From a virus: a DNA stretch of 64,000 bases. The notes under the pieces are model-generated. The model was given only the letters and a program-made list of their open reading frames with translations. It was not told where the DNA came from and did no database searches. Below are positions 36,418 to 46,353 of this stretch, piece by piece (the first letter of the stretch is position 1; each line of letters starts with the position of its first letter). The translations under genes were made by a program, and so were the position numbers. Where the stretch lies: positions 62,001 to 126,000 of the IMG/VR virus record IMGVR_UViG_3300032087_004763; one strand, given 5' to 3'.

Positions 36418-38001
36418 TTATGTTACCATCGCGATGGCTCTGAGGTCTCTGATTCTGGCGACCTTTGAACTGTTGGTTGTCTTGAATACAATCTTTAGCT
36501 GGAATGATGAGAATGGAGTCAAATCACCACCAATGCCACCGACCAAATAAGTATATTCTCTGAATATATTCGGATCTTCATCTGCAGCGATAGAGGTTTC
36601 TTTAGCAACTAATGTGTATGGTTGATCAGTAATAACTTCATCAGAATTTGCAGTCCTAAAGTACATATCAAAGTCAGCCTCATTTGGCCTGTTAGCAGCC
36701 AATAGAATCTTAAGACCTACTGCAGTTTCAGCAAGGTTGATAGTCTTTGTAATATGCTTCGAAGCAGCTGTTCCGTTTCGTGCATCAGTCTCTTGTACAA
36801 AGGTTAGTGCTGTTCCAGCAGAATCTTGATTGTCGATAATGTTTTCAAGAGAAGCAATTGAAGATCTTTGTAAATCAATAATTGGTGAAACGTCCGAATC
36901 TTCGGTCGACATTTGAACTCTGAACTGAACTGATTTAGTACCAGAGTTATGCGTAGTTTCATTTCTAGCCGTAGCAATTAGTTCTGGTATTTCTGACTTT
37001 AAATACTCGTTTGTGATAACGGTTGCAAATGTCGCATCAGTTGCATAGGCCGCATTTGTAGCAGAGTTTCTATTTGTACCAAATGATGCACCAGATGTTA
37101 GCTTAACAGCAGTAGTGAGTGAAGTATCTTCAGGCACTAAGTTAGCAACACTAAAATTATACTCATTCATCATCACTTGACGATCTACGATTACTCCGGT
37201 ACCTCCAGTTCTCAATGACGAAGATGCATTACTATCAGCTGCGAAAGTATAACCAGTATGATCAACGCCTGTAATTGTACGCTCACCAATTATACTAGTT
37301 CCTTTCATACCATTATACGTTGTATTTGAATCAAGTCCACTAATAAAGACTTTATCATTTCTTACAAATCCATGGTCTGGGTGTAGCATAGTAACAGTAG
37401 TCCCACCAGAATCAGTGAGGATAGGATTGCTTCCTAGCAACACTCTTCCTGGATCTGCATTTTCTAAGAATGCAGTATAGGTAGTATTTTTCGTAAACCT
37501 TGCCTTATTCAATTTCATCATTAAGTCGAGAGTAGTATCAGGATTCCATATTGCGGCACTCGTAGTTGTAAAAAGATCGTCTAATCCGGCTGCCTTATTT
37601 ACTCTTCTTCCAGTGGTACCTATGACAAAGTCATAAGACCTAGCCCCGTATAAACGATAGTCAGAGCTACGCGAGTGCGTAGCAATCGCATATTGATATC
37701 CTGGACTGAGAAAAATTGGTTCGTCAAATGTAAATTTAGTAGGAGCAGATTGAATGCCACTTAAAGAAGCCGAGTCGCCAACAGCAGGTGTACTAACACT
37801 ATCCGCGGATAAAAATACTTCACTTCCTGGCATACTAATCGGTTGAGGAACTCTATTTTCAACTGAATGTAATGTAACGAAGACTGGTGCCGCTGTGGTA
37901 CCGGTTGGTTTTTTAGCAAAAAACAATTCCACTGAAGTAAGAAATAATCCTTTTTTATATCTTACTGGATCAATTGTAAAAGTTTGTGCAATCGGTTTCA
38001 T
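36418..38001 (-). CDS. Baseplate/tail structural protein (gp10 region)
   Basis: 527 residues. The start MKPIAQTFTIDPVRYKKGLF followed by TSVELFFAKKPTG is typical of a large family of marine phage structural proteins placed beside DUF4815 proteins. A linker motif TVTMLHPDHGFVRNDKVFIS in the middle and C-terminal strands suggest several beta domains. By position it may replace T4 gp10/gp11 (short-fibre attachment), but that is inferred. Confidence 0.6.
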   Translation of the reverse strand: MKPIAQTFTIDPVRYKKGLFLTSVELFFAKKPTGTTAAPVFVTLHSVENRVPQPISMPGSEVFLSADSVSTPAVGDSASLSGIQSAPTKFTFDEPIFLSPGYQYAIATHSRSSDYRLYGARSYDFVIGTTGRRVNKAAGLDDLFTTTSAAIWNPDTTLDLMMKLNKARFTKNTTYTAFLENADPGRVLLGSNPILTDSGGTTVTMLHPDHGFVRNDKVFISGLDSNTTYNGMKGTSIIGERTITGVDHTGYTFAADSNASSSLRTGGTGVIVDRQVMMNEYNFSVANLVPEDTSLTTAVKLTSGASFGTNRNSATNAAYATDATFATVITNEYLKSEIPELIATARNETTHNSGTKSVQFRVQMSTEDSDVSPIIDLQRSSIASLENIIDNQDSAGTALTFVQETDARNGTAASKHITKTINLAETAVGLKILLAANRPNEADFDMYFRTANSDEVITDQPYTLVAKETSIAADEDPNIFREYTYLVGGIGGDLTPFSSFQLKIVFKTTNSSKVARIRDLRAIAMVT

Positions 38002-38016
38002 TTATATTCCTCGTTA

Positions 38017-41000
38017 TTAGAATGGGCTAGATCCAGCTGAACCACCTGCAGCGTCAGCGTCAGCTTGAGTATCCCTATCATCATTATCTGCTCTTCCACC
38101 ACTTGAGTAAGAATAGAATCCGTTATTATAATTATGATATCCGCCAGTGCGTTTCCCGCGGGATCCTCCACCACCGCCGTCATCGTCTCGTTGTACGACA
38201 CCCCTTGCAAGAGTCACGTGACGTGTAGATTCAAAGGTTCTTTCAGATACGTTTATAATGCCTTGTGCCGAGAATGTAAAGAATGCAGACGAAGTAGATC
38301 CATCATCATTATTTTCTGATATATCAAGTAACTTAAATAACACATCTCCAGCTCTAAATCGTAAAGCTGCAGTTGATGGAATTACAAACGAACCTATGAT
38401 TTCACCTTCGCCATTAGATATAAGCGTGGTAGAACCATCAGGATGACCAGTAGACTTTGTTAACGTGCTTCCAAGATCAACTGATGTAGTTGAATAATCT
38501 ACGAAAGAAGTCTCCGATCTTACCCAGTCTGCAACTGATTCTTCACCGAAGTATGCAAAGTGTTGAGTATTGGGACTTAAACCTCGTGCTCTAAAGTAAA
38601 CCTTAATAGACCTCATATAAGGTATGAATTTTTTCTCAAGAATTACTTCATTAATCTTATCTCTAACAACCTTTGACCCAGTGATTACTTTACCTGTGGA
38701 CCCATACCAGCTATATTTAGAATCATTTCTACTTCTAACAGTTACTGATCCTTTGCTAGTAACAACATCTTCTAATTCAATCACAATATCAGGAACATAC
38801 TCTGTCTCAAACCAGTTATCAGATGCTGGAGACATCTTCATACGACCTGAATTAGTTAATACTCCAAAAGGATTTACGCCGATCTCTTGGCTCACTAAGT
38901 CTTGATCAACGAAAGCTTCTTCAGTATATGGACAAATGATATAATCACCAACCCGAGTCGCGGTATTGCCAGCGTTGTCAGCGTCATATATTAGTCGAAC
39001 AGATGCTTCACTGAATCTAGGAGTAAGTTCTTTTTCTCCCTGATCAATTGATGCCCTATACCCTGGATTAAAGGTATCAGAGAAATTATAATTTGCAAAG
39101 TTGTCAGCTAAGAAGCCAGCTTTTGTTCTAGCATTACCGGCTGAATCTAAAACTTCAATAGATGATGTCTCGTTTTCTAATAAACTTAGAGTAGTTAATT
39201 CTACTACATCATCAATACGCTTTTCAAGCTTACCGATATCCTGCATTGTGTAATTTTTAGTATCGTTCTTTTGAAGCGATACATCATCTTTGTCTAGCGT
39301 ATATGGCTTGAGACTCATATCATAAAGAGTTAATGTTCCAGGTGGTTGAATAGGCGGCCTTGGATCCAACGCACTTACACCAGTTATCTGTCTATATTGA
39401 CCAAATTTAAGTGTTGATCGGTCAACATTAGCTATGCCAATGACTAGTTTATCTTTTCTTGGAAGATAATATTCAACGTCAGCTCGAATAACGTCTGTTG
39501 TTTGTGGCAATAGATTGACAATACCACCTGTTCCGCTATACTGACCGTTAGTACCTTCTACAGGTCTGAAATCAAGAACGTCTCTGAGATTAATAATCTC
39601 ACCGTTAACCTTTGTAAAGTCTGGGATATCATCATAGTTAATTGCACCTTGATATGAATTAACTGTAAATAAATCTCCAGCACCGTGAGAGAATCTTCTA
39701 AATGTTGTAGCAATACTTCCTGCAGGAATAGTAACACCAGGGTTTGCTACAATTCTTGATCTAGCATAAAAGTTATCACGCTGTCCGTTGTCGAATGTGA
39801 AGTTATCTGATATATCTGCACCGAGTGCACTATCAACTGCAATAGATTGTATTTCATGAACGTCTGCAAATCCAAGGTCAATAAATGCTAGTCCATTACC
39901 ATCAGAATCAGCTTGAGTTGGCCAAGTTTTTGTTACAGTCTGTGCAGCTTCGAGAGTTTTTTGTCTAGATGAAAGATTAGCTCCAGCAATTGCAATGTAA
40001 GCAAGCAATTCGTAATCCCCGTTTCCGGTTGCAATACTAGATATTTCTACCTGGTTACCGGTTGGTGATCCAATTAAATTAAACGTAGCAGTCGTTACTG
40101 CACCATCAGTCTTTGCAAGAATCCAATCACCAGTATTTGTAAATATGTCACCTGTTCCACCAGCATTCTCAGTAACAGTGCTACCACTATATGTGAATGT
40201 AATTCTCTTTTGTACTGTAAGTGATAGATCAGACACGCCATTAACAGTAGGCCGAGTTGATGGGAGAGGGAATAGTAATGAGTTATTTGATGTCTCTTTT
40301 AACTGAGCTATTCCATCTTCGGTTACAATGTTTACAAAGTCTGTTGTGCTTGTTCCAAAACTTCTTGTGTCTCTAAAGCTTTGACCATTAGCCATGTTGA
40401 TATCAAACAAGAAGAACTTGTGTGCTGAGTCAGCTTCTTCGACGGCTCTTACTCTTGCGCCACCAATCACGGACCCAGTATGACCATAATTATTCATTAA
40501 GTTAATTGAATCAAACGTGTCAATATTTGGTAATCCGGCATTATTAGCAGTATTACCAATAACAAAATTACCGTATTGTGCAATAATTGGCTGATTGTTT
40601 TCAGTTCTTGTATCTCTAGCTTTTTGAATACGAAGTTTAGTTCTTGGCAATTCAAGGCGATAACCATCAACATACGCAGTACCGCCACTCAGTTCTAAGT
40701 CTAAGTTCGAGTCATTACCACTTACTTCACTAAACTTAGCAGTGATGTTGTTTATTGTATAATTACCTGACTCTTCTTTTGTCCTAGTTGCCATAACATC
40801 GTAGATTGTATTGTAACCGTTTGATGTTGTGGCTTGTTTTGAAATCTCTCCATCACTAATTGTAGCAAGATATACAAAGTTTTCTGCCGATGTTACTTTA
40901 GATTTTTTAGCTAGTGAAAGAGTTATTTTGTAACGATCCGCACCAGGAGCAGAGATATTTGGCGAAGCTCCTTGATTATCATATAGGGCGCTTTCATCAT

Positions 41001-41694
41001 CAGTCGTAATTACTTGTTCTGATATTTTAAATCCAACTTCAATATTAATACTAAATGGAAAATATTTCCCTAGTACTAACTCTTGTGCTTCAGCTGTTAC
41101 AAAGTGATTTTTAACAAAGAAAGTTCCAGGTGCAATTTGTAAAATAGTTCCAGTATTAGCAGCAGAGCCAGTTGATGGGCTATCGGCTGTTAATGTAATA
41201 CCAAGAGTTGAGTTTGTAAATGAAGCACCGTCTTGTACTACAACAGGCGAAGTGCCTGATGTTCCAGCTGATGTATCAGTATATTCAACAAAAAGTGTGG
41301 GAGGATTATCTCCAGCGCCATCATCTCTTGCAGAAGCCGCAAAGGCTTTTCTCACTATAAATTTAATGGCAGTCGTGTCACCGGTGAATTCTTTACCGAC
41401 AAGATCGGAGAAAGAAAGACCAGCTGCACTTAATGTAGTAGCCGCTGCTGTAGTGAGTTTAATAGAAGGAAATCTAAGTATATGAAGGTTCCCACCTTCG
41501 ACTGCGGCGCCTTCTACAAAAATGTTACTTCCGAACCGACCGATCTCTTCTTGAATAATTGTCTGCATTTGAGTAAGCTCTCTCGCTTGAAGAGCTCTAC
41601 CCGCATTGAATAATATACGATGATAATGATCGCTGTCTTTGAAATCATCTTTGTATGTAGTTCCAAATGTTGTTGTAGTAACATTAGTAGCCAT
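38017..41694 (-). CDS. DUF4815-type large baseplate/tail structural protein
   Basis: 1225 residues. The N-terminus (TTFGTTYKDDFKDSDHYHRI, GRALQARELTQMQTIIQEEI) is the signature of the DUF4815 family found in T4-like ocean phages, a virion protein of the baseplate or its periphery. The central region (KPYTLDKDDVSLQKNDTKNY) and the long beta-rich C-terminus are typical. The last 60 residues are rich in G, D, R and S and disordered. It is the longest baseplate-region gene. Confidence 0.75.
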   Translation of the reverse strand: MATNVTTTTFGTTYKDDFKDSDHYHRILFNAGRALQARELTQMQTIIQEEIGRFGSNIFVEGAAVEGGNLHILRFPSIKLTTAAATTLSAAGLSFSDLVGKEFTGDTTAIKFIVRKAFAASARDDGAGDNPPTLFVEYTDTSAGTSGTSPVVVQDGASFTNSTLGITLTADSPSTGSAANTGTILQIAPGTFFVKNHFVTAEAQELVLGKYFPFSINIEVGFKISEQVITTDDESALYDNQGASPNISAPGADRYKITLSLAKKSKVTSAENFVYLATISDGEISKQATTSNGYNTIYDVMATRTKEESGNYTINNITAKFSEVSGNDSNLDLELSGGTAYVDGYRLELPRTKLRIQKARDTRTENNQPIIAQYGNFVIGNTANNAGLPNIDTFDSINLMNNYGHTGSVIGGARVRAVEEADSAHKFFLFDINMANGQSFRDTRSFGTSTTDFVNIVTEDGIAQLKETSNNSLLFPLPSTRPTVNGVSDLSLTVQKRITFTYSGSTVTENAGGTGDIFTNTGDWILAKTDGAVTTATFNLIGSPTGNQVEISSIATGNGDYELLAYIAIAGANLSSRQKTLEAAQTVTKTWPTQADSDGNGLAFIDLGFADVHEIQSIAVDSALGADISDNFTFDNGQRDNFYARSRIVANPGVTIPAGSIATTFRRFSHGAGDLFTVNSYQGAINYDDIPDFTKVNGEIINLRDVLDFRPVEGTNGQYSGTGGIVNLLPQTTDVIRADVEYYLPRKDKLVIGIANVDRSTLKFGQYRQITGVSALDPRPPIQPPGTLTLYDMSLKPYTLDKDDVSLQKNDTKNYTMQDIGKLEKRIDDVVELTTLSLLENETSSIEVLDSAGNARTKAGFLADNFANYNFSDTFNPGYRASIDQGEKELTPRFSEASVRLIYDADNAGNTATRVGDYIICPYTEEAFVDQDLVSQEIGVNPFGVLTNSGRMKMSPASDNWFETEYVPDIVIELEDVVTSKGSVTVRSRNDSKYSWYGSTGKVITGSKVVRDKINEVILEKKFIPYMRSIKVYFRARGLSPNTQHFAYFGEESVADWVRSETSFVDYSTTSVDLGSTLTKSTGHPDGSTTLISNGEGEIIGSFVIPSTAALRFRAGDVLFKLLDISENNDDGSTSSAFFTFSAQGIINVSERTFESTRHVTLARGVVQRDDDGGGGGSRGKRTGGYHNYNNGFYSYSSGGRADNDDRDTQADADAAGGSAGSSPF

Positions 41695-41706
41695 AAATTT
41701 TTAACC

Positions 41707-43092
41707 CTAAATGGTAATGATAACCTTAATATCTTCAGTCTGCGACGATGATCGTGTGACAGCGGCCCTGTTTTCAATATAGAGAACCTCACCGCTGAAT
41801 TTATCTATAGTATAGTTTGGAGCTGCAGAATCCACTGTTCCTGTTCCACTACCACCAGTTTCTGTTGCTGTTTCTCCATCACTAAATGACTTAAATCCAG
41901 TCGCTTCAGTCTGATGATAGAATACACTACTATCAGTAATTCCATCAATGAATGCAGTAGCACCAGATGAACCACCGACAATCTTATTGTCTACTGTGAA
42001 TGTAGCAGCAGAGACACCATTAAGTTTAAGTGAGCGAAGTGCAATACCAGAAGTACTACCAAAAATCGGTGTAGGCTGACCAGATGCGCTGTCTCCAACT
42101 TCTAAATTTTTCATTAAAACAATTTGTCTAAAATCTTGATCGGTGATAAAATTACCACCCTCAGTTCCTGCAGGTTTTGCATTAAACATAATTGAGCTTG
42201 ATCTGAGATCATCACGAGGATCATATCCGATCCCCTTCTGTGTAGTGATAATAGGCCGATAATCAGCTCCTGATCCACCGCCTCCAGTGAAAACAATCTC
42301 AGCTAAATCATATCCTGTTCCACCAGCCTCTGCACTATCTAGCTCAACCTTTACTACTTCACCGGCACTTACCGTGGCAACTAGTCTTGCAGTTCTACCC
42401 GTTCCGTTAACAGTAACAGTTGGAGCTGAAGTATAACCACTTCCACCACTTACCTTAAGAGCTCCAGTGATCGCACCACTTACAGCGTTTTCGCGAACCT
42501 CAGCCTGGAATCGTTTTGCATCTGATAAAGAAGTATCAGATGATGAATCTACTAATGGAGAAAACTGAATAGGAACGAATCCAGACGACAAGAAATTATT
42601 AGCAGAAGTAGCATCGACAGTATAAAGGTATTTCCAAATATATCCATCAGACGTTTGGAATGGTTTTGTCTTTGCTACACCAGCGTCATTATAGCTTGGC
42701 TTAATAGTTGACGGTTGAGCTATTCCAGCCGCGTTCTTTGATTGTTGAATTACAATATAGACATCGTTGTCATCAGTCAGTACATAGTGAGCCGGTGAAG
42801 AATTGCCGGCCTGTGAATCTGAATATGCAGGATAAATTGTAGACGTTGACCAGTTGTGACGAGTTACGACAAATGAAGTTGCATTCACTATCTTAATAGA
42901 TTGAAGGTTCTCACGAGCAAGTCTTTCCTCACGGATCGTGCGTACTGGGTTAACCACTGTATCACTTGAATCATACGCATCAGATTTACCAATTCCAATA
43001 TAATACTGATCTGAATCAGTAGCATTCGTCACTTCATCAAAGAGAAGATTTACTACCTTTTTTCGAAAAGAATCAGTTACAATTGCTGTCAT
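41707..43092 (-). CDS. 8: Baseplate wedge protein gp8-like
   Basis: 461 residues (T4 gp8 has 334). The start MTAIVTDSFRKKVVNLLFDE, then YYIGIGKSDAYDSSDTV, and the C-terminal-of-domain motif TSDGYIWKYLYTV match the gp8 pattern (IVTSKFR, ITFGRSEPW, DGYVWEYLF in T4). The extra about 130 residues hold glycine-rich beta modules (GGSGYTSAPTVTVNG) typical of insertions in marine phage wedge proteins. It couples fibre or short-fibre attachment to the wedge. Confidence 0.75.
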   Translation of the reverse strand: MTAIVTDSFRKKVVNLLFDEVTNATDSDQYYIGIGKSDAYDSSDTVVNPVRTIREERLARENLQSIKIVNATSFVVTRHNWSTSTIYPAYSDSQAGNSSPAHYVLTDDNDVYIVIQQSKNAAGIAQPSTIKPSYNDAGVAKTKPFQTSDGYIWKYLYTVDATSANNFLSSGFVPIQFSPLVDSSSDTSLSDAKRFQAEVRENAVSGAITGALKVSGGSGYTSAPTVTVNGTGRTARLVATVSAGEVVKVELDSAEAGGTGYDLAEIVFTGGGGSGADYRPIITTQKGIGYDPRDDLRSSSIMFNAKPAGTEGGNFITDQDFRQIVLMKNLEVGDSASGQPTPIFGSTSGIALRSLKLNGVSAATFTVDNKIVGGSSGATAFIDGITDSSVFYHQTEATGFKSFSDGETATETGGSGTGTVDSAAPNYTIDKFSGEVLYIENRAAVTRSSSQTEDIKVIITI

Positions 43093-43104
43093 GTTTATTT
43101 CCTA

Positions 43105-44043
43105 TTAAGCTAGAGTTATTTCACCCTGATTTCCGATTAAGAACCAATTTGCTCCGTCCCATACGCACTGGCATCCGTCGTTTTGTGCAAGTGCGAATGA
43201 GGTTCCTTGTGCAAAATTTGAAGGAGTAACAGTCATAGCACCAGCGCCCTTATTTGTAAAGATCTTGTACTCACCAACCGTTGTTCCATCTCCTAAAGTT
43301 ACTGCTATTGCACTTCCTCTATTACCTATGATAAAGGTTGTATCATCAATATCTGTAGCTGCTACTGTAGCTGCTGTTACAGTCGTTGCTGTATAGGCAG
43401 CTTTTGAAAATTTTACGGATCCAGTTCCCTTTGCATCAACATTTAAATTAATATTAGTGTTTGTACCAGTTGCTGAAATAGATGGAGGATTACCGGTAGC
43501 AGCATTACTAATTGTTATCTCATTTACTGCAGATCCTGTTCTACTCAGAATCAACATCTCGTTTCCAGACGAGTCGTTAATCGACTGTTGAATAATTGGT
43601 CTATATGCAGTCGGATTCGTGAGCGTCTTATTTGTTAGTGTATCTGTCGTTGCTCTACCGACAAGCGTATCAGTTGATGTCGGTAAAGTAAGTGTTCCTG
43701 AGTTTGATATAGAAGAAATAACAGGCGTCGTAAGCGTCTTATTTGTTAACGTAACCGTGTTTGTATCAAGTACGATATTACCCGATGCATCAGGTAATCT
43801 AGCAACATTATCTGCAGTAGGATTAGTTACCCCAAGACGAGTTTCAAATGCATTTGCTGATGATCCTTCAAATGCAATAACGCTGTCCTCGATCGTTATC
43901 TGAGAACCAAGCGTTGTGCTATCACCGCCAAGATATGTGTATATCTCAGAGAAGTTGCTATTAATCTTGTCAGCGGCTTGACGAAGTGTATCACCGGTCT
44001 TATCGTTCGCAGCAGAACCCGTGCTAATATTTTGCTTTGCCAT
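43105..44043 (-). CDS. Fibre-like structural protein
   Basis: 312 residues starting MAKQNISTGSAANDKTGDTL, then RQAADKINSNFSEIYTYL, an N-terminal module common to marine phage fibres. Repeated TLTNKTLTTPVI and TLTNKTLTNPTAY units form a short beta stalk; the C-terminal about 80 residues (TVGEYKIFTNKGAGAMTV) look like a compact jelly-roll head. It lies between wedge genes, so it may be a short or baseplate-attached fibre. Late promoter at 44070-44077. Confidence 0.7.
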   Translation of the reverse strand: MAKQNISTGSAANDKTGDTLRQAADKINSNFSEIYTYLGGDSTTLGSQITIEDSVIAFEGSSANAFETRLGVTNPTADNVARLPDASGNIVLDTNTVTLTNKTLTTPVISSISNSGTLTLPTSTDTLVGRATTDTLTNKTLTNPTAYRPIIQQSINDSSGNEMLILSRTGSAVNEITISNAATGNPPSISATGTNTNINLNVDAKGTGSVKFSKAAYTATTVTAATVAATDIDDTTFIIGNRGSAIAVTLGDGTTVGEYKIFTNKGAGAMTVTPSNFAQGTSFALAQNDGCQCVWDGANWFLIGNQGEITLA

Positions 44044-44069
44044 ATCTACCTACTAAAAATCTATAGTTT

Positions 44070-44077
44070 TATTTATA
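44070..44077 (-). promoter_or_regulatory. T4-type late promoter upstream of 43105-44043
   Basis: TATAAATA on the minus strand, about 27 nt before the ATG at 44043; GTAGG ribosome site follows. Confidence 0.7.
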
Positions 44078-45046
44078 TCAGAAATTCGAGTCACTTAAAT
44101 ATCTAGTGAATATTGATGCATCCATTGTCTCGGTCGTAATCGTAGTATCTGGTCCAATTGAGTCAGCACTATCATCAAACGTAAACGAGTTCGGTGACAT
44201 AATTTGTAATACATTGTCATATGTATTATCAAGTTCTGTAGTGGTCAACGAACTATAGTTACTAATTGGGTCATTCAATATTATTCTACCCGAACTATCA
44301 CCAATAGAAAGCGTAGCGGTCAATGGTTCATCTAGTGCAAACATCGAGATTGATGCTTCTTGACCCTGAATCACGATTGCTTCGGCTTCAGCTAATGGAT
44401 TTTGTCCAATCGCTGTCGGAGTAATAGACGCTGGATTTTCGAGTAATACTTCTCCCTCAAAATAAAATCCAGCTGGATGTACAAACTTTTTATACAGAGT
44501 CTCATACTCTCTTGTAGATAGACCCGTCTTAACTAAAATAGAAAAGACCTGATAACGCGTATTATTTGTAATAAATTTTTGGCTTTCAAATCCTATATGA
44601 TGTGATAAGAAATTATTATCTGCATCATTAATAGTCAGTACATCTTTCTTAGGATACTCAATTGCTGCTTCTTGGTTGAAGAAACCTCTGAAGAATCCTT
44701 CGGCTGATACTAATGTTCCCTTTGATTGATAGAACAATGCTAACAATCTTGTCATCAATCTTGGTTGTTTAAAGAATGATACGTTAGTAAGACCGTCACC
44801 GATCTCACCAAGTAGAAGGTCTAGATTAGAAAGATCAGTTTGACTTACATCCTTAAGAGAAAATATATCATGTATTATTCTATCGTATGCTTTATCGTCT
44901 GTACCACTTACAAAATCATAATATTTTTCTAAAAAAGTTATTAGATTAGGATAATCTTCTTGCGCATACTCTGGTAAGACGTCTTTTATCTTTGATTGAA
45001 AAAACGGTAGATCTCTTCTATTTTGATCTTCTATAATGTGTGTCAT
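44078..45046 (-). CDS. Baseplate wedge protein, gp7-position
   Basis: 322 residues. The N-terminus contains LPEYAQEDYPNLITFLEKYY and DRIIHDIFSLKDVSQTDLSN, a helical pattern common to wedge proteins; YQSKGTLVSAEGFFRGFF follows. T4 has the large gp7 at this place (1032 residues) between gp6 and gp8, so this may be a shortened functional equivalent, but I cannot show homology. It overlaps gene 6 by four bases. Confidence 0.55.
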   Translation of the reverse strand: MTHIIEDQNRRDLPFFQSKIKDVLPEYAQEDYPNLITFLEKYYDFVSGTDDKAYDRIIHDIFSLKDVSQTDLSNLDLLLGEIGDGLTNVSFFKQPRLMTRLLALFYQSKGTLVSAEGFFRGFFNQEAAIEYPKKDVLTINDADNNFLSHHIGFESQKFITNNTRYQVFSILVKTGLSTREYETLYKKFVHPAGFYFEGEVLLENPASITPTAIGQNPLAEAEAIVIQGQEASISMFALDEPLTATLSIGDSSGRIILNDPISNYSSLTTTELDNTYDNVLQIMSPNSFTFDDSADSIGPDTTITTETMDASIFTRYLSDSNF

Positions 45047-46308
45047 GTGATGACAGCCGCTGTGTTCTGATAATCGATAGTAGCATTTGCAAATGATTTG
45101 TCAGTATCAATTGTAATGATATAATTTCTTAATGGCCGAATCGTTGCTTGATTTGCCGGTGTAGCAGTTATGTGAATACTAGAGCCAGCAAACGCACTCG
45201 GATTAAATCCAGTAATATCAACTTTACCTTTTGCAGGATTATAACTTCCTGCATTATCTTTGATAACAACCTCATCAGAATTGATGATCTCAAGTGTATT
45301 AGATTCAAGTTTGTTTCTTAATGTACAAGTCTGACCGTTAAGTGTAAAGGAAGTAGAAGTGACTCTATACTCGACATCATCATTCGCAGCGATAGCAACA
45401 GGATAACTCAAGGAATAATCAGCTAGAAGATTCAGGGTAGGAGAGAATCTTAACTGCATCTTAACATCCATTTTTGAGTCAAGAATCGCTGTGCTTATTC
45501 CATCCACTTCAGCGAGCAATGCTGACCTTCTAAAGACCTTATCGAATGTATTAAGATTTGAGGTAATATAATTATTAATTACCGTTTGTACATTCGATTC
45601 CGTAGTTTCTACAGTTGTACCTGATAAATCAGGATCAAAATTAAATGTAGTGACTAACTCTAGAAAGACATCGGTCGGATCGCTAAAGACGGTGTCAATT
45701 GACATGATTGCAATATTGTCACCAAGTTGTGTTTGAATTTGGCTTTTTGTCGCAGTCTTAGTTGCTTCGGTGATACCATCCTTAAATTTAAGACTCACAT
45801 AAACTCTTCCATAAACTGGAGGAACGTTATCGTTTCCACCCCAAGCAGAGACATCAGATATCACAGATGAATATTTTGATTTGATTAAAGCTTTGTAATC
45901 CTCGGCTGTTACAAGTCGTTGTTGTGTCGCAAACGCAAGAGGTGCATTTCCTTTAATAGAAGCTATTGATTCCTTCTCATCACCGCCTGCAGAGTTACTC
46001 ACAGTAGTGACAGATAAATCATAATCAACTGATGGACTTCCAAAAGATATCTGTGCATTTGGAGAAAAAACTGATGCTCCATTTGCATCTGCACCTGAAC
46101 TTGTAAGATACGTTATCTCAATTTTATTTCCTGATGAAGGAGATTTACCGAGTACATTACCGTCACTGAAAATAACATCATAGAATCCATTAGGTGCTTC
46201 TCTTACAATGTAAACAGTCGAATTTGAATTAATCCTTGCTGTGTCATTAATATTGACATAAGTAGTTGATTCGGCTGATGTAGTTGTATCAAACACCTTG
46301 ACTGTCAT
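45043..46308 (-). CDS. 6: Baseplate wedge protein gp6, C-terminal part (after in-frame stop)
   Basis: 421 residues from the first ATG after the break, in the same reading frame as the N-terminal part at 46351-46878. It contains the middle and C-terminal gp6 regions: QRLVTAEDYKALIKSKYSSV, then GGNDNVPPVYGRVYVSLKFK, typical of gp6 and its gpJ-like relatives that form the wedge core ring. No ribosome site precedes the ATG at 46308, so this is more likely the continuation of gp6 than a separate gene. The two parts make 611 codons including the inner TAA; T4 gp6 has 660. Confidence 0.8.
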   Translation of the reverse strand: MTVKVFDTTTSAESTTYVNINDTARINSNSTVYIVREAPNGFYDVIFSDGNVLGKSPSSGNKIEITYLTSSGADANGASVFSPNAQISFGSPSVDYDLSVTTVSNSAGGDEKESIASIKGNAPLAFATQQRLVTAEDYKALIKSKYSSVISDVSAWGGNDNVPPVYGRVYVSLKFKDGITEATKTATKSQIQTQLGDNIAIMSIDTVFSDPTDVFLELVTTFNFDPDLSGTTVETTESNVQTVINNYITSNLNTFDKVFRRSALLAEVDGISTAILDSKMDVKMQLRFSPTLNLLADYSLSYPVAIAANDDVEYRVTSTSFTLNGQTCTLRNKLESNTLEIINSDEVVIKDNAGSYNPAKGKVDITGFNPSAFAGSSIHITATPANQATIRPLRNYIITIDTDKSFANATIDYQNTAAVIT

Positions 46309-46350
46309 TGTTGTAGTGTCGATTGTTTTATCTGGGATAATATAAACTTG

Positions 46351-46353
46351 TTA
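46351..46353 (-). other. In-frame TAA interrupting gene 6
   Basis: The codon TAA at gp6 codon 176, read on the minus strand between GGT and CAA. Upstream and downstream parts share one frame and align with an uninterrupted gp6 plan. Confidence 0.9.

Noticed and set aside
46309-46350. Frameshift as the cause of the gene 6 break
   Set aside because: Both parts are in the same frame (the two ATGs are 570 bases apart, a multiple of three), so only the TAA codon breaks the gene.
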